Positions 26,001-33,905 of a DNA stretch of 64,000 bases are shown here, piece by piece (within the stretch, counting starts at the first letter, position 1; the number at the start of each line of letters is the position of its first letter). The DNA is from an uncultured Fibrobacter sp. (GTDB taxonomy: Bacteria > Fibrobacterota > Fibrobacteria > Fibrobacterales > Fibrobacteraceae): contig NZ_ONDD01000007.1 of assembly GCF_900316465.1 (NCBI RefSeq), positions 1 through 64,000 of the forward strand. The letters run 5' to 3'. The translations under genes were made by a program, and so were the position numbers. The notes under the pieces are model-generated. The model had not been told where the DNA came from. It was given only the letters and a program-made list of their open reading frames with translations, and did not search any database.

Positions 26001-26657
26001 ATATCTTACTATTCCGCTCTGGTCCAAAATTTCACGTTCCTTCAAAGAAAGCGGAACATCCTTGAATAACCAAAACCGCCCTGCAGGTACAATTTCCGAA
26101 GCATCTCCAGAATACCGTTCAACAACCATATTGACGCCTCTTTCGCTCCACAAAACGACATCCGCATTGACCTTCCCATTCAGCGGGTCATAGCCCCACA
26201 TTAAATTATGGTAATCATCGTAAACCGGCATAAAGTAATTACGTTCAACCACATTCTCGTTATGCTGATAAGACCAATCCTGACTAGAATTCAATTCAAC
26301 CAAATATTCATCTCTATATATTCGGAAATGAATCTCTACAGAATCCCCCGAATATAGCATTGCGTTCACTTTTAGTTTTACAATGGAAGTTTCGTCTAAC
26401 GAAGTAACACTTGCAACAACAGGATAAAGCCATGTTGAGTAATCAACAGTTGCAGAAAGCAATTCTCCCTTTGCATAATAACGAATTTCGGGATTAAATA
26501 TGATATCAGACGACGTATTTTTTAAGGTTAATCGATATTCTATCCAATTCCACTCTGTACGATAACGTTCACTCATCAGTTGAACTGATGGAATAGTGGC
26601 AAAAGCAATTTTTGTACAAAACAAAAAGAAGAATACAATATATTTACGTTTTTTCAA
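23094..26657 (-). CDS. Large secreted subtilisin-family (S8) serine protease
   Basis: The 1187-residue protein has a signal peptide (cleavage near IAFA-TI). An N-terminal domain of unknown type covers about 22-370. The protease core has the catalytic Asp in VGVYDTGIDFSHPDF (near 383), His in WHGTGVAGIIGGNG (near 433) and Ser in GGTSESAPQVSGLAALMYQ (near 795). The serine motif is GTSESAP rather than GTSMAAP, and about 360 residues separate His from Ser, so a large insertion is present. The end has a CUB- or P-domain-like beta region. The start is TTG with AAAAAGG upstream; no ATG is in frame. The base composition is clearly AT-rich. It lies third in a three-gene operon. Confidence 0.88.
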   Translation of the reverse strand: MKKRKYIVFFFLFCTKIAFATIPSVQLMSERYRTEWNWIEYRLTLKNTSSDIIFNPEIRYYAKGELLSATVDYSTWLYPVVASVTSLDETSIVKLKVNAMLYSGDSVEIHFRIYRDEYLVELNSSQDWSYQHNENVVERNYFMPVYDDYHNLMWGYDPLNGKVNADVVLWSERGVNMVVERYSGDASEIVPAGRFWLFKDVPLSLKEREILDQSGIVRYEVGRHLGKDLILFKSDSDVRKAYLDSVLYGFYNAIPVNDTTRLSLNVSEHSMSDTLPLIVGCWPDVDFANCIGFVQTCGGENVEYARNDVLVKMLIDSIQCIEKNSDVYFVLQQYEGVPLNDNSKFAINLSDIQNTAAFLSAMNDSTKWLNGVDYTGEGIVVGVYDTGIDFSHPDFQEMDSSGIMKKRFIREDEYFGYMAFDSVINEIKEDVEWHGTGVAGIIGGNGTNSRNRVYRGIAPKVHFFSGKTNPYWQIGHVVNHSHMDATKINGVYRNDAYTIDKAIFDNWKKGCNVNHQSSSCVEGDSLTKTVIYAAANSGGLEGKPFQDVQKGFHSVLANSKNAITVGNITSKEGVRFYSSSMGPTWDGRIKPDVMAPGATSEILVNQENPFEILIDYVKLFRAGETLPYMVLDFSSNRLSLDSANLYSSYRGSIVNPNVNNDSLFQLGVNEPNFVALYNGWKFDNRINILSTDELEIRMKLAKGSVLDNIMYGSVFFGTHESSFYNPQGGNSWFEFINTIWNVDTNFATTRVSLNQLPDTLAAYFIRLDFGLVKGIVTPYSCQGDSCGYAYLSDGGTSESAPQVSGLAALMYQKFKKCTGEPLDKMSMRNSTVKSLIIHSAIDMEDSENAHFEWNPDITFAHHNNSGYFTPYGKGPDFATGWGKIDAAATLNTIENYKAKTKEFPRFKEFEIANGMEKRWNVYVNGSPEKMRATLVWDDAPGIYKVVTNEHNFLDSKLMNDLDMYLISPSGRYYYPWRLDPLPTDFIDINGNFIDDFSSGLEKIRMQDVRDAYNNCSSSNLLDSLCFDHLNNVEVVDVENPENGVWQVVIRGTRISYENNETGTAQIASLVSDFELKKSQCQTEHNYLPQSRYVCEYLFDGNSANYVTFAESTFVGTGDTISLYDANESLLGKYVADSLAGKKLKVKSTKLKVVLDSDNDGVQGWGFGVTQIQSIPYSILKMPFEFVN

Positions 26658-26668
26658 AACATACCTTT

Positions 26669-27649
26669 TTATTCAACGTTTTTTTCATCTTTTACACAAC
26701 GAACTGCGTAATACTCTTTCTTAGATGCATTAATCAAATCTCTCACTTCAGATTCTAATACCACGCGATATCCATAATTATCAACAATTCCATATGCAAA
26801 ATTTTCTTCCTCAGCAAGCCAAAAAACAGTTTCCTTTATTCGCAATTGTTCTTCACAAAACACATCATCACAAATCTCATTTTCTTCAAAAAAAACATCA
26901 TCACAAGCCCAAAACATGTCTATAGAAGTTCGCGCAGGAATCAACTTACGATAATCACTGTATGTAGGAAGACGCCATCCTTCTGGACAAACTCCCCGAA
27001 TATTTCCCTTACTATCGCATTTTACCCATTCATCTGCTGTTTCATAATAACCGCATCCCCTCGTTTTATCCGAAAAAATGGCTGCACTATCCATCATCGC
27101 GGACCATAGATAAAGTCGTCCATACTCGTCACATCCTGTTGACCAATTACCAAGGCACCGACTCGAAGAATCCAAGTCTGCGGTCGGTTGCAGATAAGCA
27201 TAGTTCAAATTTTTTGCCATCCAAGTAACTTCACCACCTATAGTCACAGTTCTATATGTTTGCCCATCCCGTTCGTCAACCATTTCATCACAAACGATTG
27301 TAATTCTAGACGAGGAAGACGAGCTATATAAATAGCAGGCAGGTCCGGTACAACTTTGCGGCATCGAAGAAGAGCTCCATTCCATATCCTCACTGGACGA
27401 AGTAATCAAGGAAAATGATGAAGATTCCACTGCCAACGAAGATAGTTGCAAACCTGAGGACGATTCCTCTATAACAACCTCGGAACTCGAAGAAGCAACA
27501 GGTTCGGCAGAATCCGAAGACTCCACGAACGGATTAATTTCTGGACTGCTGGAATACGAAACATCGCCGGGGCTTGGTTTAGCCTCGTTCACGGACTCGT
27601 TGCCGCATCCGGCAAGAAGAAGCAATATTGCAAAGAGCAACCGTATCAT
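26669..27649 (-). CDS. FISUMP-domain lipoprotein with Ser-rich linker
   Basis: The 326-residue protein has a lipobox (LLAGC) and then about 90 residues dominated by Ser, Glu and Val runs, the flexible linker common in Fibrobacter surface proteins. From about residue 125 the FISUMP domain follows: DERDGQTYRTVTIGGEVTWMAKNLNY, CDEYGRLYLWSAMM, CPEGWRLPTYSDYRKL, and the end YYAVRCVKD. A Cys/Asp/Glu-rich insertion (ACDDVFFEENEICDDVFCEE) is unusual. It begins two bases after the gene upstream and ends 11 bases before the subtilase start. A 71-bp piece of it is duplicated at 28245. Confidence 0.85.
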   Translation of the reverse strand: MIRLLFAILLLLAGCGNESVNEAKPSPGDVSYSSSPEINPFVESSDSAEPVASSSSEVVIEESSSGLQLSSLAVESSSFSLITSSSEDMEWSSSSMPQSCTGPACYLYSSSSSSRITIVCDEMVDERDGQTYRTVTIGGEVTWMAKNLNYAYLQPTADLDSSSRCLGNWSTGCDEYGRLYLWSAMMDSAAIFSDKTRGCGYYETADEWVKCDSKGNIRGVCPEGWRLPTYSDYRKLIPARTSIDMFWACDDVFFEENEICDDVFCEEQLRIKETVFWLAEEENFAYGIVDNYGYRVVLESEVRDLINASKKEYYAVRCVKDEKNVE

Positions 27650-27651
27650 TT

Positions 27652-28089
27652 CTACTTCACCTTGTTTATGCTCAGCAACTTTATTCCACCATATTCAACG
27701 TTATGATCCTGCTTGTAAATAACATATACAGGCTCCTTACTATTGGAAGCAGACAAAGCAAGGGATCCTGCAAGAGTCAAAGACAACGGACTTGCATTAA
27801 ATTCATCCTCTATCAAGAATAATTTCAAATAGGGGCTGTATGTTGCACTACCTGGATAAGTATAAGTTCTCAACGCACTCGATAACAAATCATTACAAGT
27901 TGTATCCGTCCCTAGATTAAAGAACATTACGTTTTTTCCATTACTCACATCAAAGCCCAAACCGCAAACATAACCTATTTGCGCACACGAGCCCGCAGGC
28001 ATACCTAGATCGTTTTGCGTATAACAAGTCTCCGTCGAAAAAACAGACGAGACGCAAATTGCGGCAATAAAGAGTATAATCTTTTTCAT
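27652..28089 (-). CDS. Small exported protein of unknown function, first gene of the protease operon
   Basis: The 145-residue protein has a signal peptide (MKKIILFIAAICVSSVFS). The mature part has four cysteines, three of them close together in ETCYTQNDLGMPAGSCAQIGYVCG and one in TTCNDLL, and is otherwise beta-like; disulphide bonds are plausible. I recognise no family. GAAGGG is the ribosome binding site, and the ATG at 28089 is preferred over an upstream in-frame TTG at 28116. It is followed by the FISUMP lipoprotein with only two bases between. Confidence 0.6.
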   Translation of the reverse strand: MKKIILFIAAICVSSVFSTETCYTQNDLGMPAGSCAQIGYVCGLGFDVSNGKNVMFFNLGTDTTCNDLLSSALRTYTYPGSATYSPYLKLFLIEDEFNASPLSLTLAGSLALSASNSKEPVYVIYKQDHNVEYGGIKLLSINKVK

Positions 28090-28113
28090 TTTAAACTTTT
28101 CCCTTCTTTTGAA

Positions 28114-28121
28114 CAAATATA
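28114..28121 (-). promoter_or_regulatory. TATATTTG promoter element for the AT-rich secreted-protein operon
   Basis: An exact TAnnTTTG match on the minus strand lies 24 bases before the first ATG, leaving room for the GAAGGG ribosome binding site. Confidence 0.5.
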
Positions 28122-28244
28122 AATGTATATCCTAATATAATTTTTTTCAATCATTCATTTATTTTTCTTTTCCCCAAACGAAGAAAACAGCAAACTTAAA
28201 TATGTAACAAACTCGTTCAAAGCCAATAGGCCTTTGGACAAGTC

Positions 28245-28315
28245 AATTTCTGGACTGCTGGAATACGAAACATCGCCGGGGCTTGGTTTAGTCTCGTTCA
28301 CAGACTCATTGCCGC
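28245..28315 (-). pseudogene. Duplicated 71-bp fragment of the FISUMP lipoprotein gene
   Basis: This stretch matches 27536-27606 at 68 of 71 bases. It corresponds to the segment after the lipobox (GNESVNE-KPSPGDVSYSSSPEI). No signal peptide or FISUMP domain surrounds it, so it is a non-functional scrap left by duplication or recombination. The rest of the 28122-28390 gap holds no gene I can support. Confidence 0.75.
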
Positions 28316-28390
28316 TCACTGCAATTTATCCCACCGGATTCAACCGAGGCGCAAGACCACCACTCCCTGAATTCCGAAATCTGATTTTCC

Positions 28391-29101
28391 TTAGAATTTC
28401 ACGTTCATCAAGATGCCGCTGCCGTCCTCGTAGAATTCAGGCACAAATTCCATGCGCTCGGTAAAGCTCTTGGACGATGTCGCTCGATAAACTCTGATGG
28501 TATTAAGCACTGAAACTACACGGTTCAAAAGAAGGGCACCGACCGATACCTGGAACACGATTCGGCTCACGCGGTAATGACGCATGCGGCTCTTGAATTC
28601 ATCAATATGTTCTGTCGTTTCAGGATTGTCGCTAGAGCCCCAGTCCCACTGGATGTCCGCAGACAAATCCTCGTCAATTTTTTTGCCAGCGCGGATCATT
28701 GCCTGGTTGTAGTCTTCGTCCATGTCGGGCGAAGAATTCTGGCCTTCGACGCCGCTGCGGCTACGGTAGTCACCCACCGTATTGAGCATAGAAACATCCT
28801 TGCTGCTGGAATTGAGTCCCGCATGACGCACGGCATAGTTATGGGCAGACGAAATATAACGTTCGCCAATAACGTAAGAACTGATTGCCGTAAACCAGAG
28901 GGCGATATCGGTCCACACGAACGGTCGCACGAACTGCTGTTCGCCGAGATAGCGTTCGCCCATACCAGGCAACACGGCCGAGGCACCCATTGCCAAGAGC
29001 CAACTCTTGTCGGAGTTCTTGCTCACATTCTCGTCAACGGAAATCACCGTCTGCGAAAACGCAGACACCGTCGCAAGCAACAGGACCAGGAACAGTTTCA
29101 T
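28391..29101 (-). CDS. Exported DUF5683-like membrane protein
   Basis: The 236-residue protein has a signal peptide (cleavage after AFS or SQT). The segment ASAVLPGMGERYLGEQQFVRPFVWTDIALWF fits the PGxGxxY opening of DUF5683 and is followed by a hydrophobic helix. A polar middle (about 95-170) leads to a second hydrophobic region, IVFQVSVGALLLNRVVSVLNTIRVYRA, and a beta-like end, FVPEFYEDGSGILMNVKF. Its start shares one base with the stop of the gene upstream (TAATG), so the two are coupled. The function is unknown. Confidence 0.65.
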   Translation of the reverse strand: MKLFLVLLLATVSAFSQTVISVDENVSKNSDKSWLLAMGASAVLPGMGERYLGEQQFVRPFVWTDIALWFTAISSYVIGERYISSAHNYAVRHAGLNSSSKDVSMLNTVGDYRSRSGVEGQNSSPDMDEDYNQAMIRAGKKIDEDLSADIQWDWGSSDNPETTEHIDEFKSRMRHYRVSRIVFQVSVGALLLNRVVSVLNTIRVYRATSSKSFTERMEFVPEFYEDGSGILMNVKF

Positions 29102-30591
29102 TAAAAGCCCCAGCTTGCCTGCACGTTAAAACCAAAGCCGTCTACAAAAGACAATCCGCTATCGAAATGCAAGTGGTCATACCAAGAAAGTTCTTCTTCG
29201 TACAGAGCCTTGTTGTGCGAATTAGCCGTAATTGCAGCATCGACTGCAGAAATGATATGGTTCAGAATGAGACCGCCAAAGAACCAAGCCTGCATGTCGG
29301 CGTAGTCGTTGGCCTTGCCACGCATGCTGCGGTATTGCTTTTGGTGGTCCGATTCAGTCTTTGCCAACGGTTCGGTGGCGCTGTTCGGATCATCAAGAGC
29401 AAGCGACGTTGCCACGGAGACATCTTCGTCGCCAATGTCGTCCCAACCGAGAATATAGGCATCGTCTGCAATCAGCTGATAAACTTCGGACGGAGAATCG
29501 AACTTGACCTTTTTCATTTCTTCCTTCAAGCTCTTCGGATTCTTCACGAAATCGTTCACGTATTCCGCATCGCCCGAATAAAGCTTGTCGCGGTCATAGC
29601 AACGGTGCGTTGTAGCCGTTCCGAAAATGCCTTCGCAGAACGTTTCACGCGAACCCAAGTAGCGACGGCGGAATTCAGATTCGTAGTTCACGGCATCGGC
29701 ATTATACAGACCGCGCATGCGCTTTTCGTACTGGCCAATGGAATAATGCGTCTGAGCGTACTTCTTGTACCTGTCGACCTGTTTGTCGTACTTATTCACG
29801 GAGTAATAATACCAGCCGCCCCAAAGGCCTGCTTCCAATGCGAGATAAATACCACCGCGGACGTAAGTGAAATTGGAACCACCCACATACATCTGACCGG
29901 AACCCGGCACAACCAAGGACATGAACAAAGCCTTGCGCGGGCTCTTGTAGCGGCCCTTCATTTCGTCGATACCGTTCACCTTGGACACCTTGACAGGGCC
30001 CAGCAGTTCGCGACGGTTCACGCTGCTAGAGGACGGAACATCGGCGGCAGAAGAAGAGGAACCTGCCATCGCAAGAGAATCGCGGATGCGGTTTTCTTCG
30101 TTATGCCTTCTCATTTCGGCAGCGTAAGCTTCTTCAGGAGTCATTTCCCTGACGGAATCGCCAGCGAGAGTATCTGCAAGGGCGGAATCTGCTTCAGCCG
30201 GCGCCTCGGCAACTGCCGCGGCAGAATCAACCGGAGCGGGAACTTCGCTACTGGAAGAAACAACGACTGAGCTAGAAGATGGTGCGACGCTAGAACTAGA
30301 AGCAACAACGCTACTAGAAGACTGCTTGACACTGCTGGAAGAAGCTACCGAGCTAGACGAAACTTTTACACTGCTGCTAGATGCAGGAGTTTTTACGGCA
30401 GGAGCTTTTTCTGCAGGAGCAGGCTTTGCTGCAACGCTACTGGAACTCGGAGCGGCTTGGACAGCCGCACTGGACTGAGCCGCTTCGGCTTCGGCCTCGA
30501 ACTCCGCAAAAAGGTCACGGGGCTGGGCAAAAGACTGGGCAACAAAAACACTAGCCACACAGGCGATCAATGAATAGGCAAACTTGCGCAT
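29101..30591 (-). CDS. Exported Ser-rich protein with DUF5683-like domain
   Basis: The 496-residue protein has a signal peptide (cleavage near QSFA-QP). Residues 25-200 are low-complexity with many SSSSV blocks and Ala/Pro/Glu stretches. A DUF5683-like part follows: ALFMSLVVPGSGQMYVGGSNFTYVRGG, LALEAGLWGGWYYYSVNKYDKQVDRYK, and later GGLILNHIISAVDAAI. The C-terminus (FDSGLSFVDGFGFNVQASWGF) looks like an outer-membrane strand. It forms a coupled pair with the smaller paralogue downstream. The possible role is envelope or cell-surface organisation. Confidence 0.65.
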   Translation of the reverse strand: MRKFAYSLIACVASVFVAQSFAQPRDLFAEFEAEAEAAQSSAAVQAAPSSSSVAAKPAPAEKAPAVKTPASSSSVKVSSSSVASSSSVKQSSSSVVASSSSVAPSSSSVVVSSSSEVPAPVDSAAAVAEAPAEADSALADTLAGDSVREMTPEEAYAAEMRRHNEENRIRDSLAMAGSSSSAADVPSSSSVNRRELLGPVKVSKVNGIDEMKGRYKSPRKALFMSLVVPGSGQMYVGGSNFTYVRGGIYLALEAGLWGGWYYYSVNKYDKQVDRYKKYAQTHYSIGQYEKRMRGLYNADAVNYESEFRRRYLGSRETFCEGIFGTATTHRCYDRDKLYSGDAEYVNDFVKNPKSLKEEMKKVKFDSPSEVYQLIADDAYILGWDDIGDEDVSVATSLALDDPNSATEPLAKTESDHQKQYRSMRGKANDYADMQAWFFGGLILNHIISAVDAAITANSHNKALYEEELSWYDHLHFDSGLSFVDGFGFNVQASWGF

Positions 30592-30803
30592 ATAACGCTA
30601 AAATAGCAAAATAAGGGCATTTAGACGCATAAAAAGCCACTAGTTATTGGCTATTCGTAACTGTTTTTCAACAAAAAAGAAAAATTCCCCGATAAAGGCG
30701 GAGAACAGGCACAAACCAACACTTTTATACAAATACGAAGAACCACCTAGCGAGGGATTACCCCGTTAGGCGGCGAATCTTGGCAAACCTTAGAAAATCT
30801 AGA

Positions 30804-31025
30804 TTAGATGCCGAGTTCCTGAGCAACAGCCTGGATACCAAGCTTGTTGATCGTGCGGAGACCAGCAGCGCTAACGCGGAGGGTCACCCAGCGGTCTTCT
30901 TCAGGAATGTAGAAACGCTTCTTCTGAAGGTTCGGCAGCTGCTTCATCAACTTCTTGCGGTTAGAGTGGGAAACCATGTTGCCCACGAGGCCGGCCTTGC
31001 CGGTAACTTCACAAATGCGGCTCAT
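30804..31025 (-). CDS. rpmB: Ribosomal protein bL28
   Basis: The 73-residue basic protein has the bL28 pattern: SRICEVTGKAGLVGNMVSHSNRKKL at the start and WVTLRVSAAGLRTINKLG near the end. It belongs to the large subunit. GGAG sits upstream of the ATG, and a near-consensus promoter element, TAAAATTG, lies at 31061-31054. The usual partner rpmG (bL33) is not adjacent. The 212 bases downstream (30592-30803) hold a hairpin at about 30741-30775 but no gene. Confidence 0.93.
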   Translation of the reverse strand: MSRICEVTGKAGLVGNMVSHSNRKKLMKQLPNLQKKRFYIPEEDRWVTLRVSAAGLRTINKLGIQAVAQELGI

Positions 31026-31094
31026 AATAAACTCCGTTGTTTTATAACGGACGCAATTTTAGAAAAAAATCGCTATTCCGTCAAGGTTAAATTA

Positions 31095-32027
31095 TCAATC
31101 TTGCAATGCCTTTGGCAGGTTAAATTTGGTAGATTCGACCAATTTTACGAAATTTTCGATTTCTACGGGTGCAAATTTCTCTTTTATCCAGTCTACCACC
31201 CCCTGAACGAGCACTTCGGGAGCACTTGCGCCACTCGAAATACCCACCGAATCGATATTATCGAACCAACTCATTTCCAAATCCTCGACCGAGGCAATCA
31301 AATGGCTCGGAATCCCCTGTTCAAGACCAAGCTCCATGAGACGGCTGGAATTGGAAGAATTCTTGGCGCCCACCACCAAAAGCATGTCTACCTTGGAGCA
31401 AAGATCGAGGACTGCCGCCTGACGATTGCCCGTCGCATAGCAGAGGTCACCCGCATCAGGACCTATAATATTGGGGAAACGTTCCTTGAGCGCTTCAATA
31501 ATTTTGCGGGTTTCGGCCACCGAAAGAGTGGTCTGCGTAATGTAGGCGAGTTCCTTGTCAGCGGGGACTTCCACCGTCCGTGCGTCGGATTCGTTCTTGA
31601 TAAGTGTAATGGCGCCCGGCGGGAGCTGGCCCAGAGTGCCTTCCACTTCGGCATGGCCCGCATGCCCAATCAGAATGATATGGCGGCCGGCGGCATAATG
31701 GCGCTTGGCGCTGTAATGCACCTTGAGCACCAGCGGGCAACTGGCATCCAGCACCTGCAGTCCGCGTTTTTCGGCATCGGCATAAATTTCTTCGGCGACC
31801 CCATGGGCAGAGAAAATAACCACCGAGCCCGACGGGACTTCGTCCAGTTCATCAACAAAGACAACTCCCTCGGACTTAAGCGTATCGACCACAAACTTGT
31901 TGTGCACGATTTCATGGCGCACATAAATAGGGGTTCCAAATTTTTCAATAGCGCGTTCCACCACATGAATGGCGCGGTCTACACCGGCACAGAATCCACG
32001 GGGTGTCGCAAGAATCACCTTTTTCAT
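31095..32027 (-). CDS. ispH: 4-hydroxy-3-methylbut-2-enyl diphosphate reductase
   Basis: IspH (LytB) makes IPP and DMAPP in the last step of the MEP isoprenoid pathway, using a 4Fe-4S cluster. The 310-residue product has the three cluster cysteines: RGFCAGVDRAI (residue 13), DASCPLV (near 96) and GDLCYATGNRQ (near 197). HEIVHN, SAHGV and GHAGHAEVEGT contain the substrate-binding histidines. It overlaps the waaA stop by four bases and is the last gene of its operon. Confidence 0.96.
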   Translation of the reverse strand: MKKVILATPRGFCAGVDRAIHVVERAIEKFGTPIYVRHEIVHNKFVVDTLKSEGVVFVDELDEVPSGSVVIFSAHGVAEEIYADAEKRGLQVLDASCPLVLKVHYSAKRHYAAGRHIILIGHAGHAEVEGTLGQLPPGAITLIKNESDARTVEVPADKELAYITQTTLSVAETRKIIEALKERFPNIIGPDAGDLCYATGNRQAAVLDLCSKVDMLLVVGAKNSSNSSRLMELGLEQGIPSHLIASVEDLEMSWFDNIDSVGISSGASAPEVLVQGVVDWIKEKFAPVEIENFVKLVESTKFNLPKALQD

Positions 32028-33214
32028 AATATCCCTTTTATAAAATTCAACAACAGCTTATAAGAATTCAAGACCTTCATTCTTTCGGCCATCAGGAACG
32101 TCCGCACCGCATCGGGCGAAGGATGACGGCGACGCAAGAAATCCGCCGGAGTAAGAATCTGGGCAACCACGTGAGCATCGACCAGTTTCGCCACAACATC
32201 GTCATGGCCCTTAGCGTAAGGACCCACGCAAGTGGAAACACCCATCTGCAGCGGTTCCCAAAAATCATGGATGCCGAGTCTACGGTCAAACGAACCGCCC
32301 ACGACAGCGCTTCTGGTTTTCAAAAGAATTTCACGAGAAAGTCCAAAGCGAGTCACCAAAGAAATGACACCGTTTTGAATGTTCGGATAATCTACCACAG
32401 GCAGTCCAGCCTCTTTCAACATTTTACGGAACAAATTCAGTTCCGAAAGTTTGCGTGGCATGAGCACCACCGCGTCGTGCTTGTCCACAGAATCTTTCGC
32501 CATGGCCACAAACGCCTCGGCTTCTTCTTGGTGGAACGACAAGAACGCGACATCGATTTCAGGCTTTTCGGGAACGCAGACCAAGCCTCCATCACGGGCC
32601 CAGTTTAAAAGTTTCCAGTCACCGCCCACGGTGCACGGGACAAAGCCCTTGCTTGCATACGTGAAGCGGCCAAGGTCAGCAGCCGTCTGCATGCAGGCAT
32701 ACCCCATTCCCGAAAAATTGATGAACGGGAACGACTTGCGATAACGCCCCGAAACAAGAGCAATGTTTCTGCGGGTCGAAAGTTTGGACATGGTCGAAAG
32801 GTAGCCCGGCCAAAGTTCGTTTTCGGCGAGAATCAAGCCGAGCGGCTGTACCGAACTCGCAAACAAATGCAATGCCGACGGAACATCGGCCGGAGCCATC
32901 GCCACTTCGACTGCGCCGGCACAGGAATCCTTTAAGAAAGCTACCACCTCGACCTTTTGCGAGGTAATCAAGATTTTTGGGCAATTCGGCAAGTCCTCTT
33001 GGAGTGCATACGCAAGTCCAAGAAGCATACGGCATTCGCCAAGGCTTGCCCCATGAAGCCAAAGGTACGGGCCATCACTCGGCCATGGGCCCAATAGGCG
33101 TTCTTCGATATGATATTCGCGATCAAGACGAGGTAACTTGCTTGCAGCCTTCGCCACCGTCTTAATGGCAGTTCCTACAGCAAGACGTCCTAAGTTCTTT
33201 ACGTTTAAGTCCAT
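32024..33214 (-). CDS. waaA: 3-deoxy-D-manno-octulosonic acid (Kdo) transferase
   Basis: WaaA (KdtA) adds Kdo to the lipid A precursor at the inner membrane. The 396-residue protein contains the family elements LWLHGASLGECR, AENELWPG (where other members have ETELWP) and the donor-binding GGSFDRRLGIHDFWEPLQMGVSTCVGPYAKGHDD. The N-terminus is short and amphipathic rather than a clear membrane anchor. It overlaps the preceding gene by ten bases and ispH by four, so the four genes are tightly coupled. It indicates a diderm cell with lipid A. Confidence 0.9.
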   Translation of the reverse strand: MDLNVKNLGRLAVGTAIKTVAKAASKLPRLDREYHIEERLLGPWPSDGPYLWLHGASLGECRMLLGLAYALQEDLPNCPKILITSQKVEVVAFLKDSCAGAVEVAMAPADVPSALHLFASSVQPLGLILAENELWPGYLSTMSKLSTRRNIALVSGRYRKSFPFINFSGMGYACMQTAADLGRFTYASKGFVPCTVGGDWKLLNWARDGGLVCVPEKPEIDVAFLSFHQEEAEAFVAMAKDSVDKHDAVVLMPRKLSELNLFRKMLKEAGLPVVDYPNIQNGVISLVTRFGLSREILLKTRSAVVGGSFDRRLGIHDFWEPLQMGVSTCVGPYAKGHDDVVAKLVDAHVVAQILTPADFLRRRHPSPDAVRTFLMAERMKVLNSYKLLLNFIKGIL

Positions 33215-33894
33215 AGCATGAACGCAATCTTACGGACAACAATCAGCAAAAGGATCATGATCATCCAGAGCCATGTAAAATGGTCTGCAAGGAACGCCTC
33301 TTTTGCAGAACGCATCGGTCCAGAGCGGTGGAATTCGCGCGGGAAAAAGGCAGGGGTCTGCTGCGCCCAGATTTTCCACTCGTCACCGAACTTTTTCTCC
33401 AAGAAGCGGTCGTCGAGTTTGCCCAGATAGACTTCAAACGCGACAAGAACCACAATGAACGGAATGACGCGCAGACTTAAACCCAGGTGCAAGAAGATCA
33501 GCGAAATTCCAAACGCCGCGTTGGCGACGTACAGCGGATGGCGCAACCTGGCGTAGGCACCCCAGGTCACCAACTCATCGGCTTCCTGGATGTCACCACG
33601 AGTATGTTCGCCAATGACGCGGCGCGCCTTGACACGCAGGTAAAATGCCAAGATGAAGATATTGATAAAAATAAGGAACATGATGAGTTCAAGGTCCGCC
33701 GGTTCGAATACCAGCATGATCAACGAAAGGATACCCAGGACCCACCCGCGATAGCGGAACAGGAACTCGCGTTTCGGTTCTTCTTCAGCAAGCGGCGCCG
33801 CCCCCGATTCCTTTGATTCAGCAGGCACATTCTGTTCGGCAGGATTTTCAATCGTATTCACCTGTTCTTGCTCTTTTTCCATTTGTCCATCCAT
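33205..33894 (-). CDS. Isoprenylcysteine methyltransferase-like (ICMT/PEMT-fold) membrane protein
   Basis: The 229-residue protein has a Glu/Pro-rich cytoplasmic start (1-45) and four to five membrane helices. Between them lies WGAYARLRHPLYVANAAFGIS, the S-adenosylmethionine-binding RHPxY signature of the ICMT/PEMT fold. Bacterial members have mostly unknown substrates; lipids are likely. GGAGG gives a strong start at 33894. It sits between an ABC exporter and waaA, so a part in lipid or lipopolysaccharide modification is plausible. Confidence 0.75.
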   Translation of the reverse strand: MDGQMEKEQEQVNTIENPAEQNVPAESKESGAAPLAEEEPKREFLFRYRGWVLGILSLIMLVFEPADLELIMFLIFINIFILAFYLRVKARRVIGEHTRGDIQEADELVTWGAYARLRHPLYVANAAFGISLIFLHLGLSLRVIPFIVVLVAFEVYLGKLDDRFLEKKFGDEWKIWAQQTPAFFPREFHRSGPMRSAKEAFLADHFTWLWMIMILLLIVVRKIAFMLWT

Positions 33895-33905
33895 AATTGC
33901 CTCCG

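Noticed and set aside
28234..28464. A 76-codon plus-strand frame
   Set aside because: It covers the duplicated FISUMP scrap on the wrong strand and the 3' end of the 28391 gene.
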